Below are positions 50,960 through 60,269 of a stretch of 64,000 nucleotides of DNA, piece after piece. Position numbers and translations under genes: made by a program. The first letter of the stretch is position 1. The number at the start of each line of letters is the position of its first letter. The notes below the pieces were generated by a model. The model ran no database searches, had not been told where the DNA came from, and saw only the letters and a program-made list of their open reading frames with translations. Source of the stretch: Rhodocyclales bacterium GT-UBC (GTDB lineage: Bacteria > Pseudomonadota > Gammaproteobacteria > Burkholderiales > Rhodocyclaceae); NCBI GenBank assembly GCA_003583745.1, contig QXPY01000002.1:248001-312000 (forward strand), written 5' to 3'.

Positions 50960-51339
50960 CAGCCGATGAACATCACCGCGTCGGCCTCGACCAGCGCGCC
51001 GCGCGGCAGCTCCTTGACGCCGACTGCAGCGCGGGCTGGGAAGGGCTCGCTGAAATAACGGGCCATCGTTTCATTGACCTTGGCAAAGTTGCCGAGGTCG
51101 GTCAGGAAGACATTGAGCTTGACGACATCGGCCAGCGAACCACCGGCCGCCTCGGCGACGGCCTTGAGATTTTCGAAGACGCGAACGATTTGCGCATCGA
51201 TACCGTCTACCATCTGCATGGAAGCGGGATCCAGCCCGATCTGCCCGGAAAGATAAACGGTGTCGCCGACGCGGACGGCCTGCGAATAGGTGCCGATGGC
51301 GGCGGGGGCGTTCGGCGTGGCAATGATGGTCTTGGCCAT
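50959..51339 (-). CDS. ridA: RidA family enamine/imine deaminase
   Basis: 126 residues, the normal length. Family marks are IGTYSQAV (15-22), the catalytic Arg103 in FPARAAVGV and Glu118 in LVEADAVM. RidA hydrolyses reactive 2-aminoacrylate and similar enamines from PLP enzymes. It is upstream of recG with overlapping stop and start, a recurrent arrangement in betaproteobacteria. Confidence 0.93.
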   Translation of the reverse strand: MAKTIIATPNAPAAIGTYSQAVRVGDTVYLSGQIGLDPASMQMVDGIDAQIVRVFENLKAVAEAAGGSLADVVKLNVFLTDLGNFAKVNETMARYFSEPFPARAAVGVKELPRGALVEADAVMFIG

Positions 51340-51391
51340 GGTGAGCTTCCTGTCCTGAATTGCAAAAACGTTATTTTAGACCCGACCTCAC

Positions 51392-51718
51392 ATGAACCCA
51401 CGCATCGAATCCCTGGAAAAAATGATCGGCGGCCCACGCGACGGTGCCCTGCTCCGCTTCTCGCTCGGCAACGAATACCTGAAGGCCGCCGCCCCGGCCG
51501 ACGCCGCCCGCCATTTTCGCGCCGCCGTCGAATTCGACCCGAACTACTCCGCCGCCTGGAAAGTCCTCGGCAAGGCCCTCGCAGAAGCCGGCGAGACCAG
51601 CGCCGCACTCGCGGCCTACGAACAGGGCATTGCCGTCGCCGAAGCCAAGGGCGACATTCAGGCAGCCAAGGAAATGAAGGTTTTTGCCCGACGTATTGAA
51701 AAGGCCTTGAACGCCTGA
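51392..51718 (+). CDS. Small tetratricopeptide-repeat protein
   Basis: 108 residues. About two TPR units are recognisable (SLGNEYLKAAAPADAARHFR and AWKVLGKALAEAGETSAALA), followed by a charged C-terminal helix. It is likely a cytoplasmic protein-interaction module. It is divergent from ridA with 52 bases between, and no partner is evident. Confidence 0.82.
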   Translation: MNPRIESLEKMIGGPRDGALLRFSLGNEYLKAAAPADAARHFRAAVEFDPNYSAAWKVLGKALAEAGETSAALAAYEQGIAVAEAKGDIQAAKEMKVFARRIEKALNA

Positions 51719-51845
51719 GGTGCGGGATGAATATCCGCGCGCCGGACAAGGATACGGACCGTTACAAAAAGGACTCAGCCCACAGTCAGCCGGGCCTTCC
51801 TCTCATGCGTTAAGCGGATACAACCTAACTGGATTCACAAAAAAA

Positions 51846-52163
51846 ATGAGACTCCCCACGCCGCTTGCCCGCCTCAGTCTTGCCCTGGCCCTGCTGGCCA
51901 GTCTCGGCGCCTGTACCGTGGCACCGGTATATCCAGTGGGTTACCGGCCCGCGCCCGTCTATGTCGAAAGCTACCCGACCTACCGCTACGGCCCACCACC
52001 TCCAACCATCTATTACGAATACGACCGGCGTCACTACGGCGGTCGGGATGATCGCTACTACCAGGAACCGCGACGCGGCAATTCGGCGTTTGACGACGCC
52101 GCCCGTCTGCACCGCGACGTCCGGCGCAGCCTCGGTTTGCCCCGCCTGCCCGGGATGCCTTGA
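51846..52163 (+). CDS. Small Tyr/Pro-rich lipoprotein
   Basis: 105 residues. The signal peptide ends with the lipobox LGAC (Cys about 23), followed by a low-complexity tail rich in Tyr, Pro and Arg (PVGYRPAPVYVESYPTYRYG). No domain is recognised; similar short lipoproteins are frequent in this order. The start at 51846 (MRLPTPLARL) is chosen because it opens a proper signal peptide, while the upstream frame does not. Confidence 0.75.
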   Translation: MRLPTPLARLSLALALLASLGACTVAPVYPVGYRPAPVYVESYPTYRYGPPPPTIYYEYDRRHYGGRDDRYYQEPRRGNSAFDDAARLHRDVRRSLGLPRLPGMP

Positions 52164-52172
52164 AAGCTTGAG

Positions 52173-53033
52173 TTAGTGCTTGCCGCGCGGCGGCACGAGC
52201 ACGGTATCGACGCCCAGTTCCTTGAGTTTGGCCTGTGCCGCTTCGGCTTCCTGCCGGGTCCGGAAAGGGCCGACCTGGACGCGGGTCTCCAAGGTCGATG
52301 GCACGCCGCTCAGGGTCAGCTTGGCATGTAGTTCCTCGGCACGCTGCGGACTGGCAAAAACACCGGCCTGCAACAAGAAACCGGAGAAAAGGCGCGATAC
52401 CCCGGCGGGTGGGACCACTGCTGCCGGGGCCGGTGTCGGCTCAACCGCTCGCGTCGCTTTCGGAGTCGATGCCACGACTTCAGGCGTCGCCACGCTGGGC
52501 GCAACAGCCACCTCCGGTGCCGGACGAAGTGGTTTCGAATTCGGAACTAGCTTGCTCTCCGACTGCACCACAGGGGTCGGCACTTTCACCGACGAAGGGG
52601 GAGCGGATGGTCGGGCTTCGGTTTTGCTGTCTGCCTTGCTATCCGGCTTGCTGTCGCTACGAGACTCTACTCGGGCATCGGCGCCAACCGGCCGGGCATT
52701 CAACTGAGGCGCCGGCGACGTATCGGTTCCCGCCGTCGACGCAGGTGCAGGTGCAGGTGCAGGTGCAGGTGCAGGTGCAGGTGCAGGTGGTTCCGGCAAT
52801 TGTTCGGTCGGCGTAACCGGTTGCGAAACCGCTTTTTTCGGAGGTACCGGAACCGGCTTCGAAAACTCGGTCTCTTCCGGCTCCTCCGGCGCGGTCGACA
52901 AATAGTCGAAAAAGGCAAGCACGCCCAGCAAGACAGCGACCAACACACCGGCAACGGCCAGTCGCTTGATCAGCTTGTTACGCAACTCGCTGGCGCCATC
53001 GTCACCTGCACTCACTTCGCTCTTGTCGTTCAT
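52173..53033 (-). CDS. SPOR-domain membrane protein
   Basis: 286 residues: a cytoplasmic N-terminus, one membrane helix (about 28-47), a long Pro/Ala/Ser/Lys-rich periplasmic linker and a C-terminal SPOR domain (about 213-286, LFSGFLLQAGVFASPQRAEE and LETRVQVGPFRTRQEAEAAQ). SPOR domains bind denuded septal peptidoglycan and mark division proteins. The linker contains eight Pro-Ala dipeptides encoded by a hexamer repeat. The start at 53033 has GAGG six bases upstream. It follows the DUF2802-type gene by 8 bases. Confidence 0.88.
   Translation of the reverse strand: MNDKSEVSAGDDGASELRNKLIKRLAVAGVLVAVLLGVLAFFDYLSTAPEEPEETEFSKPVPVPPKKAVSQPVTPTEQLPEPPAPAPAPAPAPAPAPASTAGTDTSPAPQLNARPVGADARVESRSDSKPDSKADSKTEARPSAPPSSVKVPTPVVQSESKLVPNSKPLRPAPEVAVAPSVATPEVVASTPKATRAVEPTPAPAAVVPPAGVSRLFSGFLLQAGVFASPQRAEELHAKLTLSGVPSTLETRVQVGPFRTRQEAEAAQAKLKELGVDTVLVPPRGKH
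52741..52788 (+). repeat. Hexanucleotide tandem repeat (GCAGGT)x8 inside the SPOR gene
   Basis: Eight perfect copies of GCAGGT lie in frame and encode alternating Pro-Ala on the minus strand. Copy-number change would lengthen or shorten the linker by two residues without a frameshift. Confidence 0.95.
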
Positions 53034-53041
53034 CGATTGCC

Positions 53042-53557
53042 TCAACGCTCCTGACTCTTGGCCAGCGCCACCACCAGTTCAGCCTCAGCGCGCGCGATGC
53101 CACAACGTTCGGCAATCATTGCCGGATCGTAACCGGCAACAGCCATTTGCATCGCGTCGCCATAAATCGGCGAAACACTTTGCCCGGCACGCAAATGTGC
53201 CAACTCCTGTCGCATGTCTTCGCGCAACGCGGCAAGCTCGCCCCGGATCGCATCGACCTCCTCCCGCAATTGCGCCAATTCGAGTTCCAGGCCCTGGCGC
53301 AGCATTTCCTCGCCCAAAGTGGTCCGCGCCTGCTCCCAAGCCTCGTCAGGGGCGGGATCCGGTTCGACCGAAGGCTCGGCCAGCGGTGTCTTTTCAGGCT
53401 CGACCACCAGGCTGGGCGGAATTGGCTCAGGCAGAGGAGCCGGATGCTTGTGCAACAGCAGCATGCGTAGCAGCACAAAAACGATGTAGACGGCAACCAG
53501 GGTGATCAGCCCGATCACCCCTTCCCGCAAGCCAATCGCGATACCGGCGATTTCCAC
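53042..53557 (-). CDS. Single-pass coiled-coil membrane protein (DUF2802-like)
   Basis: 171 residues. The N-terminal membrane helix (about 12-35) is followed by a Pro-rich segment, a coiled coil (about 75-118, LELELAQLREEVDAIRGELA) and a C-terminal helical motif PIYGDAMQMAVAGYDPAMIA, then ERCGIARAEAELVVAL. This end is typical of DUF2802 proteins and resembles a helix-turn-helix. The start is a GTG at 53557. Function is unknown; linkage with a SPOR protein suggests an envelope role. Confidence 0.75.
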   Translation of the reverse strand: MEIAGIAIGLREGVIGLITLVAVYIVFVLLRMLLLHKHPAPLPEPIPPSLVVEPEKTPLAEPSVEPDPAPDEAWEQARTTLGEEMLRQGLELELAQLREEVDAIRGELAALREDMRQELAHLRAGQSVSPIYGDAMQMAVAGYDPAMIAERCGIARAEAELVVALAKSQER

Positions 53558-53570
53558 GCGCGCCCTGGAA

Positions 53571-54761
53571 CTAGAAGCCGACCGAGTACTGAACGCCGAT
53601 CAGGTGGGCGCTGTCGTCATACTGGCCGCGCAGCGTGGTCCCCAGCTTGCTCTGGCTGATGCTCGGATCCTTCACGTAAAGATAGGAGTAGCCGAGATCG
53701 AACTTTCCATAGCGCCCCGCGTTCCATTGGCCACCCAGCGAAAACCACAAGCGATCGTTATCCGGCACGCGGGCGGAACGGTCTGTATTGGTCACTGGGG
53801 TACGATCGTAGGCGAGCCCGAATTTGAGCTTCATCGCATCCGTCGCCTTGTAAGCCGCGCCCCACGCAATGCGCCACGAATCCTTGTAGCCGAAAGTTTC
53901 GACATCGGTACCGGCCGAGGTACGAATGTTCAACTTATCCACCGTACTCCAGTTGGTATAGGAGAGATCACCCATCGCCTCCCAACGGTCGGAAACTTGT
54001 TGCCAGACAGACAGAATAAAGGTGTCCGGCAACTTGATGCTGGCGGTCGCGGGGCGGGACACGCCGGCAACGCTGCGCGTGCCATCAAGGGTGTAGTCCA
54101 TCGTCGAGCGGTAGGAAACCCCGACCCGCATTGCCGGCGACAAGGTGAACAAAGCACCGGCATTCCAGCCCCAGGTCGAATCGTCTCCCTTCACCCGGTA
54201 AAGCCCGACCGGCGTCATGTTGGTCATTTCGGCATTGATGGTCTGGTAATTTATGCCCAAGCCAAGCGATATCTTGTCGTTGATCCGGTAAGCCACCGAC
54301 GGGTTGTAGTTGACCGTCCTGATCTCGGACTTCAGCGACTGAAAGCGACCGACCCAGTTGCTGTCGTTGTATTCCGTTGCCAGACCGAACGGCACGGATA
54401 CGCCAAAGCCAAGGAACAAATCATTGGTGAGCTGCGCCGAAAAATAACCATTCGGAACGGCTGCCCAGCCACCCGCATTGCCACCATCGTTTCCTGAAAC
54501 GGTCGATCCCGAATTGCGAAACTCGTAGTAGGCGCCAACTCCGACCGCCCCCGCCGAAAGTTGCAGGCCCGTCATCTGGGTCATTCCGGCCGGATTGAAA
54601 AAAATCGTGCTGGCATTGTCGGCAATCGCAGCCGAACCGGCATAGGCATTACCGAGTCCACTGGCGTTTTGCTCCCAAAGTTGGAATGCAGCGGCCGAAG
54701 CCACTCCGGAAAATGCTAGCAGGAGCACGGCAGGGATTGTACGCAACGTCATTTTTTTCAT
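53571..54761 (-). CDS. FadL-family outer-membrane transport protein
   Basis: 396 residues. Signal peptide (about 1-23, ending ASA-AA), then the FadL hatch-like opening AFQLWEQNASGLGNAYAGSA and NASTIFFNPAGMTQM, and a 14-strand beta-barrel ending in Phe (VQYSVGF). Members move long-chain fatty acids or hydrophobic aromatics across the outer membrane. GGGGAG precedes the ATG at 54761. It is followed in the same direction by the DUF2802/SPOR genes, 13 bases apart. Fatty acids are the default guess for the ligand. Confidence 0.92.
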   Translation of the reverse strand: MKKMTLRTIPAVLLLAFSGVASAAAFQLWEQNASGLGNAYAGSAAIADNASTIFFNPAGMTQMTGLQLSAGAVGVGAYYEFRNSGSTVSGNDGGNAGGWAAVPNGYFSAQLTNDLFLGFGVSVPFGLATEYNDSNWVGRFQSLKSEIRTVNYNPSVAYRINDKISLGLGINYQTINAEMTNMTPVGLYRVKGDDSTWGWNAGALFTLSPAMRVGVSYRSTMDYTLDGTRSVAGVSRPATASIKLPDTFILSVWQQVSDRWEAMGDLSYTNWSTVDKLNIRTSAGTDVETFGYKDSWRIAWGAAYKATDAMKLKFGLAYDRTPVTNTDRSARVPDNDRLWFSLGGQWNAGRYGKFDLGYSYLYVKDPSISQSKLGTTLRGQYDDSAHLIGVQYSVGF

Positions 54762-54806
54762 TGATTCGCTCCCCGAAAGGCGGGTCGGTAAATTAACCTC
54801 CGGATT

Positions 54807-55220
54807 TTATTCCATTTCGACTGGATTTTCGGGCGGAACCTGGCGCTTGTTGCCGCTGGCGTCGATGGCAACGTAGGTCAACTCGGCCTCTGTCACTTTG
54901 ACGATCACCGGATTGGTATAGTTGCGCTCGGCAAAGACCTCAACCCTTACAGTGATTGAAGTCTGGCCGACCCGCTCGATTTCGGCATAAAGGCTGACGA
55001 TATCGCCCACCGAGATCGGTTGCTTGAAGATGAAGGAATTGACCGACACGGTGGCCACCCGGCCGCGGGCTCGCCGCATCGCCGGAATGGCTCCGGCAAC
55101 ATCGACCTGGGCCATCACCCAGCCACCAAAGACATCGCCATTCTGATTGAGGTCGGCCGGCATCGGAACAACCCGCAGGGTCGCGTGCTTTTCAGGAAGA
55201 AAGAGGAGTTCGCCAGACAT
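54807..55220 (-). CDS. Acyl-CoA thioesterase (YciA-like hotdog)
   Basis: 137 residues with the hotdog hallmark MPADLNQNGDVFGGWVMAQVD; the Asp after Gly-Asn of related enzymes is in NQNGDVFGG. The central helix is followed by VATVSVNSFIFKQPISVGD. It hydrolyses short to medium acyl-CoAs in the cytoplasm. The start at 55220 (MSGELLFLPE) is preferred over 55235, which lacks ATG. It lies upstream of fadL on the same strand, consistent with fatty-acid metabolism. Confidence 0.88.
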   Translation of the reverse strand: MSGELLFLPEKHATLRVVPMPADLNQNGDVFGGWVMAQVDVAGAIPAMRRARGRVATVSVNSFIFKQPISVGDIVSLYAEIERVGQTSITVRVEVFAERNYTNPVIVKVTEAELTYVAIDASGNKRQVPPENPVEME

Positions 55221-55334
55221 AATTTGCCCAAACACAAATAGAAGACCGATTTTCGCGGAAAGCGGCCAGTTTTCATATACTGGCGACTATTCCACGTTTT
55301 CCCCAGCCCTCTTCCGTCAAGCCACGATCATCCA

Positions 55335-57146
55335 ATGCGCCGCGCCTCCGCTCTTCCCAAACCTCCCCGCGGCGAGCCGCTGGCCGAATCCCATGTCTGG
55401 CTGACCCTGCGCACACTGTTTCCGTATCTCTGGCGCTATCGCCTGCGCGTCCTTGCCGCCCTCGGATGCCTGATTGGTGCGAAGGTCGCCAATGTCACGG
55501 TACCGATCGTCTTCAAGGACATGATCGATGGCCTTTCCGGTGCCGAACAAAGCCTCGTCTTGCCTGTGCTGTTGCTCGCCCTGTACGGTTTATTGCGTTT
55601 TTCGACCTCGCTGTTCACCGAGCTGCGGGAAATCCTTTTCGCCCGGGTCACGCAGCGTGCCGTTCGACAAGTTTCCCTCGAAGTATTCGGCCATCTGCAC
55701 TCGCTGAGCCTGCGCTTTCACCTGGAAAGGCAGACCGGCGGCGTTTCGCGTGACATCGAACGCGGCTCGCGGTCGATCTCCAGCCTGATTTCCTACACGC
55801 TCTATTCGATTTTGCCGACCCTGGTCGAAATCGGATTGGTACTCGGCATCCTGTTCGTCAAATACGACGCCGGCTTCGTGGTAATTACCGCCCTTTCGCT
55901 GCTGGCCTATGTCGTGTTTACGGTCAAGGTCAGCAACTGGCGCATCGACATACGCCGTGCCGTCAATGAAAACGATTCGGCAGCCAATACGCGTGCCATC
56001 GACAGTTTGCTCAACTACGAAACCGTCAAGTACTTCAACAACGAAGCCTGGGAAGCGCGGCGTTACGACGAGCAGTTGATCAAGTGGGAAGAGGCCGCCA
56101 CCCGCAGCCAGAAAACCCTGGCCCTGCTCAATCTCGGCCAGCAGGCGATCATCGCGCTCGGGGTTACTGCCATGATGTGGCGCGCCGCCAACGGCGTGGT
56201 CGAGGGCCGGATGACGATCGGCGACCTCGTCCTGGTCAATGCCTTCCTGATCCAGCTCTACATGCCGCTCAATTTCCTGGGCATCGTCTATCGGGAGATC
56301 CGTCAGGCGCTAACCGATATCGAACGCATGTTCAACCTGCTCAAGGCCAACCGCGAAATCGCCGATGCCACGGATGCCCGCGAACTGCCGGATGGACCGC
56401 TGCAAATCAATTTCGATGCGGTCAGCTTTGCTTACGATCCGGATCGCCCCATCCTCAAGAACATCAGCTTCGCCGTTGCACCAGGACGCTCGGTGGCCGT
56501 AGTCGGTCATTCCGGGGCCGGCAAGTCCACGTTATCCCGCCTGCTCTATCGCTTTTACGATGTCACGGATGGTGCCGTCCGCATCAACGGCCACGACCTG
56601 CGTCGCATTCGACAGCACAGCCTGCGCCGTGCGATCGGCATCGTGCCGCAGGATACCGTCTTGTTCAACGACAGTATTTTCTACAACATCAACTACGGCC
56701 GACCGGAGGCCAGCCGCGAAGAAGTCTACGCCGCCGCCAGAGCCGCCCAACTGCATGACTTCATCGAGGCCCTGCCCCAGAAATACGAAACTCGGGTTGG
56801 CGAGCGCGGGCTCAAGCTGTCAGGTGGTGAAAAACAACGCGTGGCAATTGCCCGCGCCCTGCTCAAAAACCCGCCTATTCTGATATTCGATGAAGCCACC
56901 TCGGCACTCGACTCGGCCACCGAACGAGCCATTCAGGGCCAACTCGACCAGGCGGCCGTCGGCCGTACGACGCTGACCATCGCCCACCGGCTGTCCACCG
57001 TCATGAACGCCGACGAAATACTTGTCATGAGCGACGGCCAAATCATCGAGCGCGGCACCCACGGCGCCTTGCTCGAAGCAGGCGGCAGCTACGCCCGGAT
57101 GTGGACACTGCAGCAACAGGAAATCAGTGCTACCGACAACTCATGA
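55335..57146 (+). CDS. Atm1/HMT-type ABC exporter (fused permease-ATPase)
   Basis: 603 residues: six-helix membrane domain (about 25-320) and an ATPase domain with Walker A GHSGAGKST (near 391), signature LSGGEKQRVAIARAL and Walker B ILIFDEATSALD. The segment NTRAIDSLLNYETVKYFNNE is diagnostic of the Atm1 branch, which exports glutathione-linked compounds or heavy-metal conjugates and serves iron-sulfur or metal homeostasis. It is divergent from the thioesterase gene. The kinase gene follows after 6 bases, but this may be chance proximity. Confidence 0.9.
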   Translation: MRRASALPKPPRGEPLAESHVWLTLRTLFPYLWRYRLRVLAALGCLIGAKVANVTVPIVFKDMIDGLSGAEQSLVLPVLLLALYGLLRFSTSLFTELREILFARVTQRAVRQVSLEVFGHLHSLSLRFHLERQTGGVSRDIERGSRSISSLISYTLYSILPTLVEIGLVLGILFVKYDAGFVVITALSLLAYVVFTVKVSNWRIDIRRAVNENDSAANTRAIDSLLNYETVKYFNNEAWEARRYDEQLIKWEEAATRSQKTLALLNLGQQAIIALGVTAMMWRAANGVVEGRMTIGDLVLVNAFLIQLYMPLNFLGIVYREIRQALTDIERMFNLLKANREIADATDARELPDGPLQINFDAVSFAYDPDRPILKNISFAVAPGRSVAVVGHSGAGKSTLSRLLYRFYDVTDGAVRINGHDLRRIRQHSLRRAIGIVPQDTVLFNDSIFYNINYGRPEASREEVYAAARAAQLHDFIEALPQKYETRVGERGLKLSGGEKQRVAIARALLKNPPILIFDEATSALDSATERAIQGQLDQAAVGRTTLTIAHRLSTVMNADEILVMSDGQIIERGTHGALLEAGGSYARMWTLQQQEISATDNS

Positions 57147-57152
57147 CTCAGC

Positions 57153-60100
57153 ATGACCCACTCAAGGGCTGAAGGCAGCCCCCCAATGCCCGCATCCCAT
57201 CCTGCCGCGACCATCACGGCGAGCCCCTACTCGCGTTGGCTTTTGCCTTTGCTGGTATTCATCCTGCTCGCCGCCAGCACCCTGATGTCATGGCGCTGGC
57301 AGCTGCACACCCAAAATGAAGCGCGGGAGTCGAATGGCTTGCACGATAGTGCCGCCCATACCGCAGAACTGCGCGATCGGTTGAAACTGCACGCGCAATT
57401 CCTGCGCACGCTATCCGCCTTTGCCACGGCCAATATTGGATACGATCTCGCAACCTGGGAACGTTATGCCAGCAGTATCGACATCCGACGCAATCTCAAC
57501 GGACTGTATGCCTTTGCCTACGCTCCGGCTGTTCCTCCCGATAAACGCGATGCCTTTGTTCAGGAAGTACGCAAGCAAACCGGACATCAAGATTTTGCAA
57601 TCCATCCACCACCTGGCGACAAACTGGCAACACCGGTTGTATTTACCGCACCGAGCAACGATGCACTGAAAGGCGCGGCTGGCTTCAACCTGCTATCCGA
57701 AAGCACGCGCCGCGAAGCGATCGAGAGTGCGGTCAGCCGCAATGACATTGCATTGAGCGGAAAAATCGTCCTGGTCACCGACAGCAAGACCCAGGGCGGA
57801 AGTTTCCAACTTTACTATCCAATCTATCACCCCGACATGCCCACCGGCAGTGTCGCCGAACGTCGAAAAGCCTTTGCCGGTGTCCTTTTGATGGCATACC
57901 GGACGGAGGAATTCCTGAGCCAGCTCAATTTGGGACTGAGTAGCCAATTCGTGATCAGAATCTACGACGAGGGCAGCGATATTCGACCGGCCGCGCAACT
58001 GCCGCCAACCTTGCTCTTCGACTCGGCACCGGACTTTCGTGCCTCGCCCGACACCCCTGCCTTTCATCACGAAATCGACTTTGGGGGGCGCAACTGGGTC
58101 CTCCACTATCATCTCCATCAACCCACCACCCAGACCAACGGGATCGACGCAGCAACCCTCATCCTGACCGGAGGCCTGGCTGGTAGCGCCCTGCTCGCCC
58201 TGCTCGTCTTCTACCTGACCAACCATCGCCAACGAGCCGAAGATTTCGCCCGTCAGCTTACGACCGAACTCCGTCACTCTGAGGAGCGCATGCGCCTGGC
58301 CACACTCGGGACCAACGACGGGTTGTGGGATCAAAATCTTGAAACCGGCGACGACTACATTTCTGACCGGATGGCCGAAATCTTTGGTTTCCCCCCCGGC
58401 TCGCCGCAAAACATGGCGTTGTACATCGCCTGCATTCATCCTGATGACATCGAACGGCGACGAGCCTGTTTGCGCCGCCACCTGCGGGAAAGCCAACCGC
58501 TCGACATCGAGGTCCGGATACGGCGCAGCGATGAAAGCCAAATCTGGATCAGAATTCGCGGCGAAGCAGTTCGTAATGCTGCCGGAAGAGCCATTCGCCT
58601 TGCTGGCTCGGTATCGGACATTACCGAACGCAAGAGAAGCGAAGCCCGACTCGAACGCATGCACCGACTGCTCACCACCTCGATCGCCGCAACGCCGCTC
58701 CCGGTTTTCGTACAAGACGAGAAGCGCAAGCTGCAAATGGTCAATACTGCTTTTTGCGAGTTGCTACGCAGCACGGAACGCGAACTCTTGACCGGCTTCT
58801 GGCCCGATTTTCCTGGCATCGACGATACAACGAGACGCAAACTGATAGGGGCAAGCGAACGTGCGCTGAGCGGCAGCCATGTCGAGCAGATCGAATTCCT
58901 TTTCGCCCCACCCGACGAGACGCCACGTCATCTGGTAATTCGCATCGCGCTAGCGCAAAACCCGGAAGGGCACCCCTTCCTCATCGCCACCCTGACCGAC
59001 GTCAGCGAGCTGCGCCAAGCAGAAATCGCCCTTAATGCAGCGAACGACATGAAACAGGCGGTACTCGATGCAGCGACCGAAGTTTCGATCATTGCAACCG
59101 ATCAGGAAGGGCTGATTACCGTGTTCAACCGAGGAGCGGAGAAAATGCTCGGCTATAGTGCTGACGAAATGGTTGGCCGGCAAACCCCGCTTTGTATCCA
59201 CCTGGCAGCGGAGGTCGAGGCACGAGCCCGCGAACTGAGCCTAACCCAGGGACGCCCGATCGCCGGTTTCGACACCTTTGTCGTTCAGCCAAGACATGGC
59301 CGTCCAGAACAACACGATTGGACCTACGTTCGCAAGGACGGATCAAAAATCGCGGTGAACCTGGTCACCACGGCGCAACGTGACGCCTCGGGCCGGATAT
59401 CGGGCTATCTAGGCATTGCACTGGATATTTCAGCGCAAAAGCGAGTTGAACAGGAACTTGCCTTGCATCGCGACCACCTGCAAGAACTGATAGCCGAGCG
59501 AACCAAGCGCCTCGATATCGCGTTGCGTGAGGCGCAAGCGGCCAACCTGGCAAAATCCGAGTTTCTGGCCAATATGTCGCACGAACTACGCACCCCGATG
59601 CATGCCATTCTAAGTTTTTCGGAACTGGGGGAAGAACGGGCCAGAATCGGCAGTGACGAAAAAACACAGCTTTTCTTCGATCGTATCGGACAAAGCGCCA
59701 AACGATTGCTGGCCCTGATCAACGACCTGCTCGATCTGGCAAAACTTGAAGCCGGACGTATGACCCTATCGATCGACATTATCGATATTCGGCAATTGCT
59801 GAACCAGAGCATCAGCCATCTCGAATCGCTGATGGCTCCTCGCAAAATCAGCGTCCGGCTCGACGGCGAGAATGACGTTCCGGAATTCCGGGGCGACCCA
59901 AGACAAATATCCCGGGTTATTCACAACCTGTTGTCCAATGCGATCAAGTTCTCGCCGGACGGCGGCATCATCGTGATCAATCTGAACAGCAGTGAGCTCG
60001 ATGGCAAGCCGGCATTACGGCTTCAATTTCTCGACCAGGGTATCGGCATACCGGATAGCGAACTCGACAGTATTTTTGACAAATTCGTCCAAAGCAGCGC

Positions 60101-60269
60101 CACCAAGACAGGTGCGGGTGGAACCGGGCTCGGCTTGGCGATCTGCCGGGAGATTGTTCATCAACACCGTGGTACGATAACCGCCGAAAACACGGCCGAA
60201 GGCGGAGCCAGCTTCACTGTCATTCTGCCTTTCAACATCTGGAATGGACAGTCGGGGCAACATGTCTGA
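57153..60269 (+). CDS. Membrane histidine kinase with CHASE and three PAS domains
   Basis: 1038 residues. Membrane helices at about 27-47 and 331-354 flank a periplasmic CHASE domain (RRNLNGLYAFAYAPAVPP, GGSFQLYYPIYH). Three PAS/PAC units follow (about 375-495, 500-620, 635-760), a coiled coil, the HisKA phosphoacceptor FLANMSHELRTPMHA (near 807) and an HATPase domain with LLSNAIKFSPDGG (near 926) and GGTGLGLAICREIV. There is no fused receiver. The next gene, overlapping by 8 bases, begins with one, so phosphotransfer to it is likely. Confidence 0.92.
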   Translation: MTHSRAEGSPPMPASHPAATITASPYSRWLLPLLVFILLAASTLMSWRWQLHTQNEARESNGLHDSAAHTAELRDRLKLHAQFLRTLSAFATANIGYDLATWERYASSIDIRRNLNGLYAFAYAPAVPPDKRDAFVQEVRKQTGHQDFAIHPPPGDKLATPVVFTAPSNDALKGAAGFNLLSESTRREAIESAVSRNDIALSGKIVLVTDSKTQGGSFQLYYPIYHPDMPTGSVAERRKAFAGVLLMAYRTEEFLSQLNLGLSSQFVIRIYDEGSDIRPAAQLPPTLLFDSAPDFRASPDTPAFHHEIDFGGRNWVLHYHLHQPTTQTNGIDAATLILTGGLAGSALLALLVFYLTNHRQRAEDFARQLTTELRHSEERMRLATLGTNDGLWDQNLETGDDYISDRMAEIFGFPPGSPQNMALYIACIHPDDIERRRACLRRHLRESQPLDIEVRIRRSDESQIWIRIRGEAVRNAAGRAIRLAGSVSDITERKRSEARLERMHRLLTTSIAATPLPVFVQDEKRKLQMVNTAFCELLRSTERELLTGFWPDFPGIDDTTRRKLIGASERALSGSHVEQIEFLFAPPDETPRHLVIRIALAQNPEGHPFLIATLTDVSELRQAEIALNAANDMKQAVLDAATEVSIIATDQEGLITVFNRGAEKMLGYSADEMVGRQTPLCIHLAAEVEARARELSLTQGRPIAGFDTFVVQPRHGRPEQHDWTYVRKDGSKIAVNLVTTAQRDASGRISGYLGIALDISAQKRVEQELALHRDHLQELIAERTKRLDIALREAQAANLAKSEFLANMSHELRTPMHAILSFSELGEERARIGSDEKTQLFFDRIGQSAKRLLALINDLLDLAKLEAGRMTLSIDIIDIRQLLNQSISHLESLMAPRKISVRLDGENDVPEFRGDPRQISRVIHNLLSNAIKFSPDGGIIVINLNSSELDGKPALRLQFLDQGIGIPDSELDSIFDKFVQSSATKTGAGGTGLGLAICREIVHQHRGTITAENTAEGGASFTVILPFNIWNGQSGQHV

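Noticed and set aside
52741..52788. CRISPR-like repeat
   Set aside because: The units are six bases with no spacers and lie in a coding frame; it is a simple tandem repeat.
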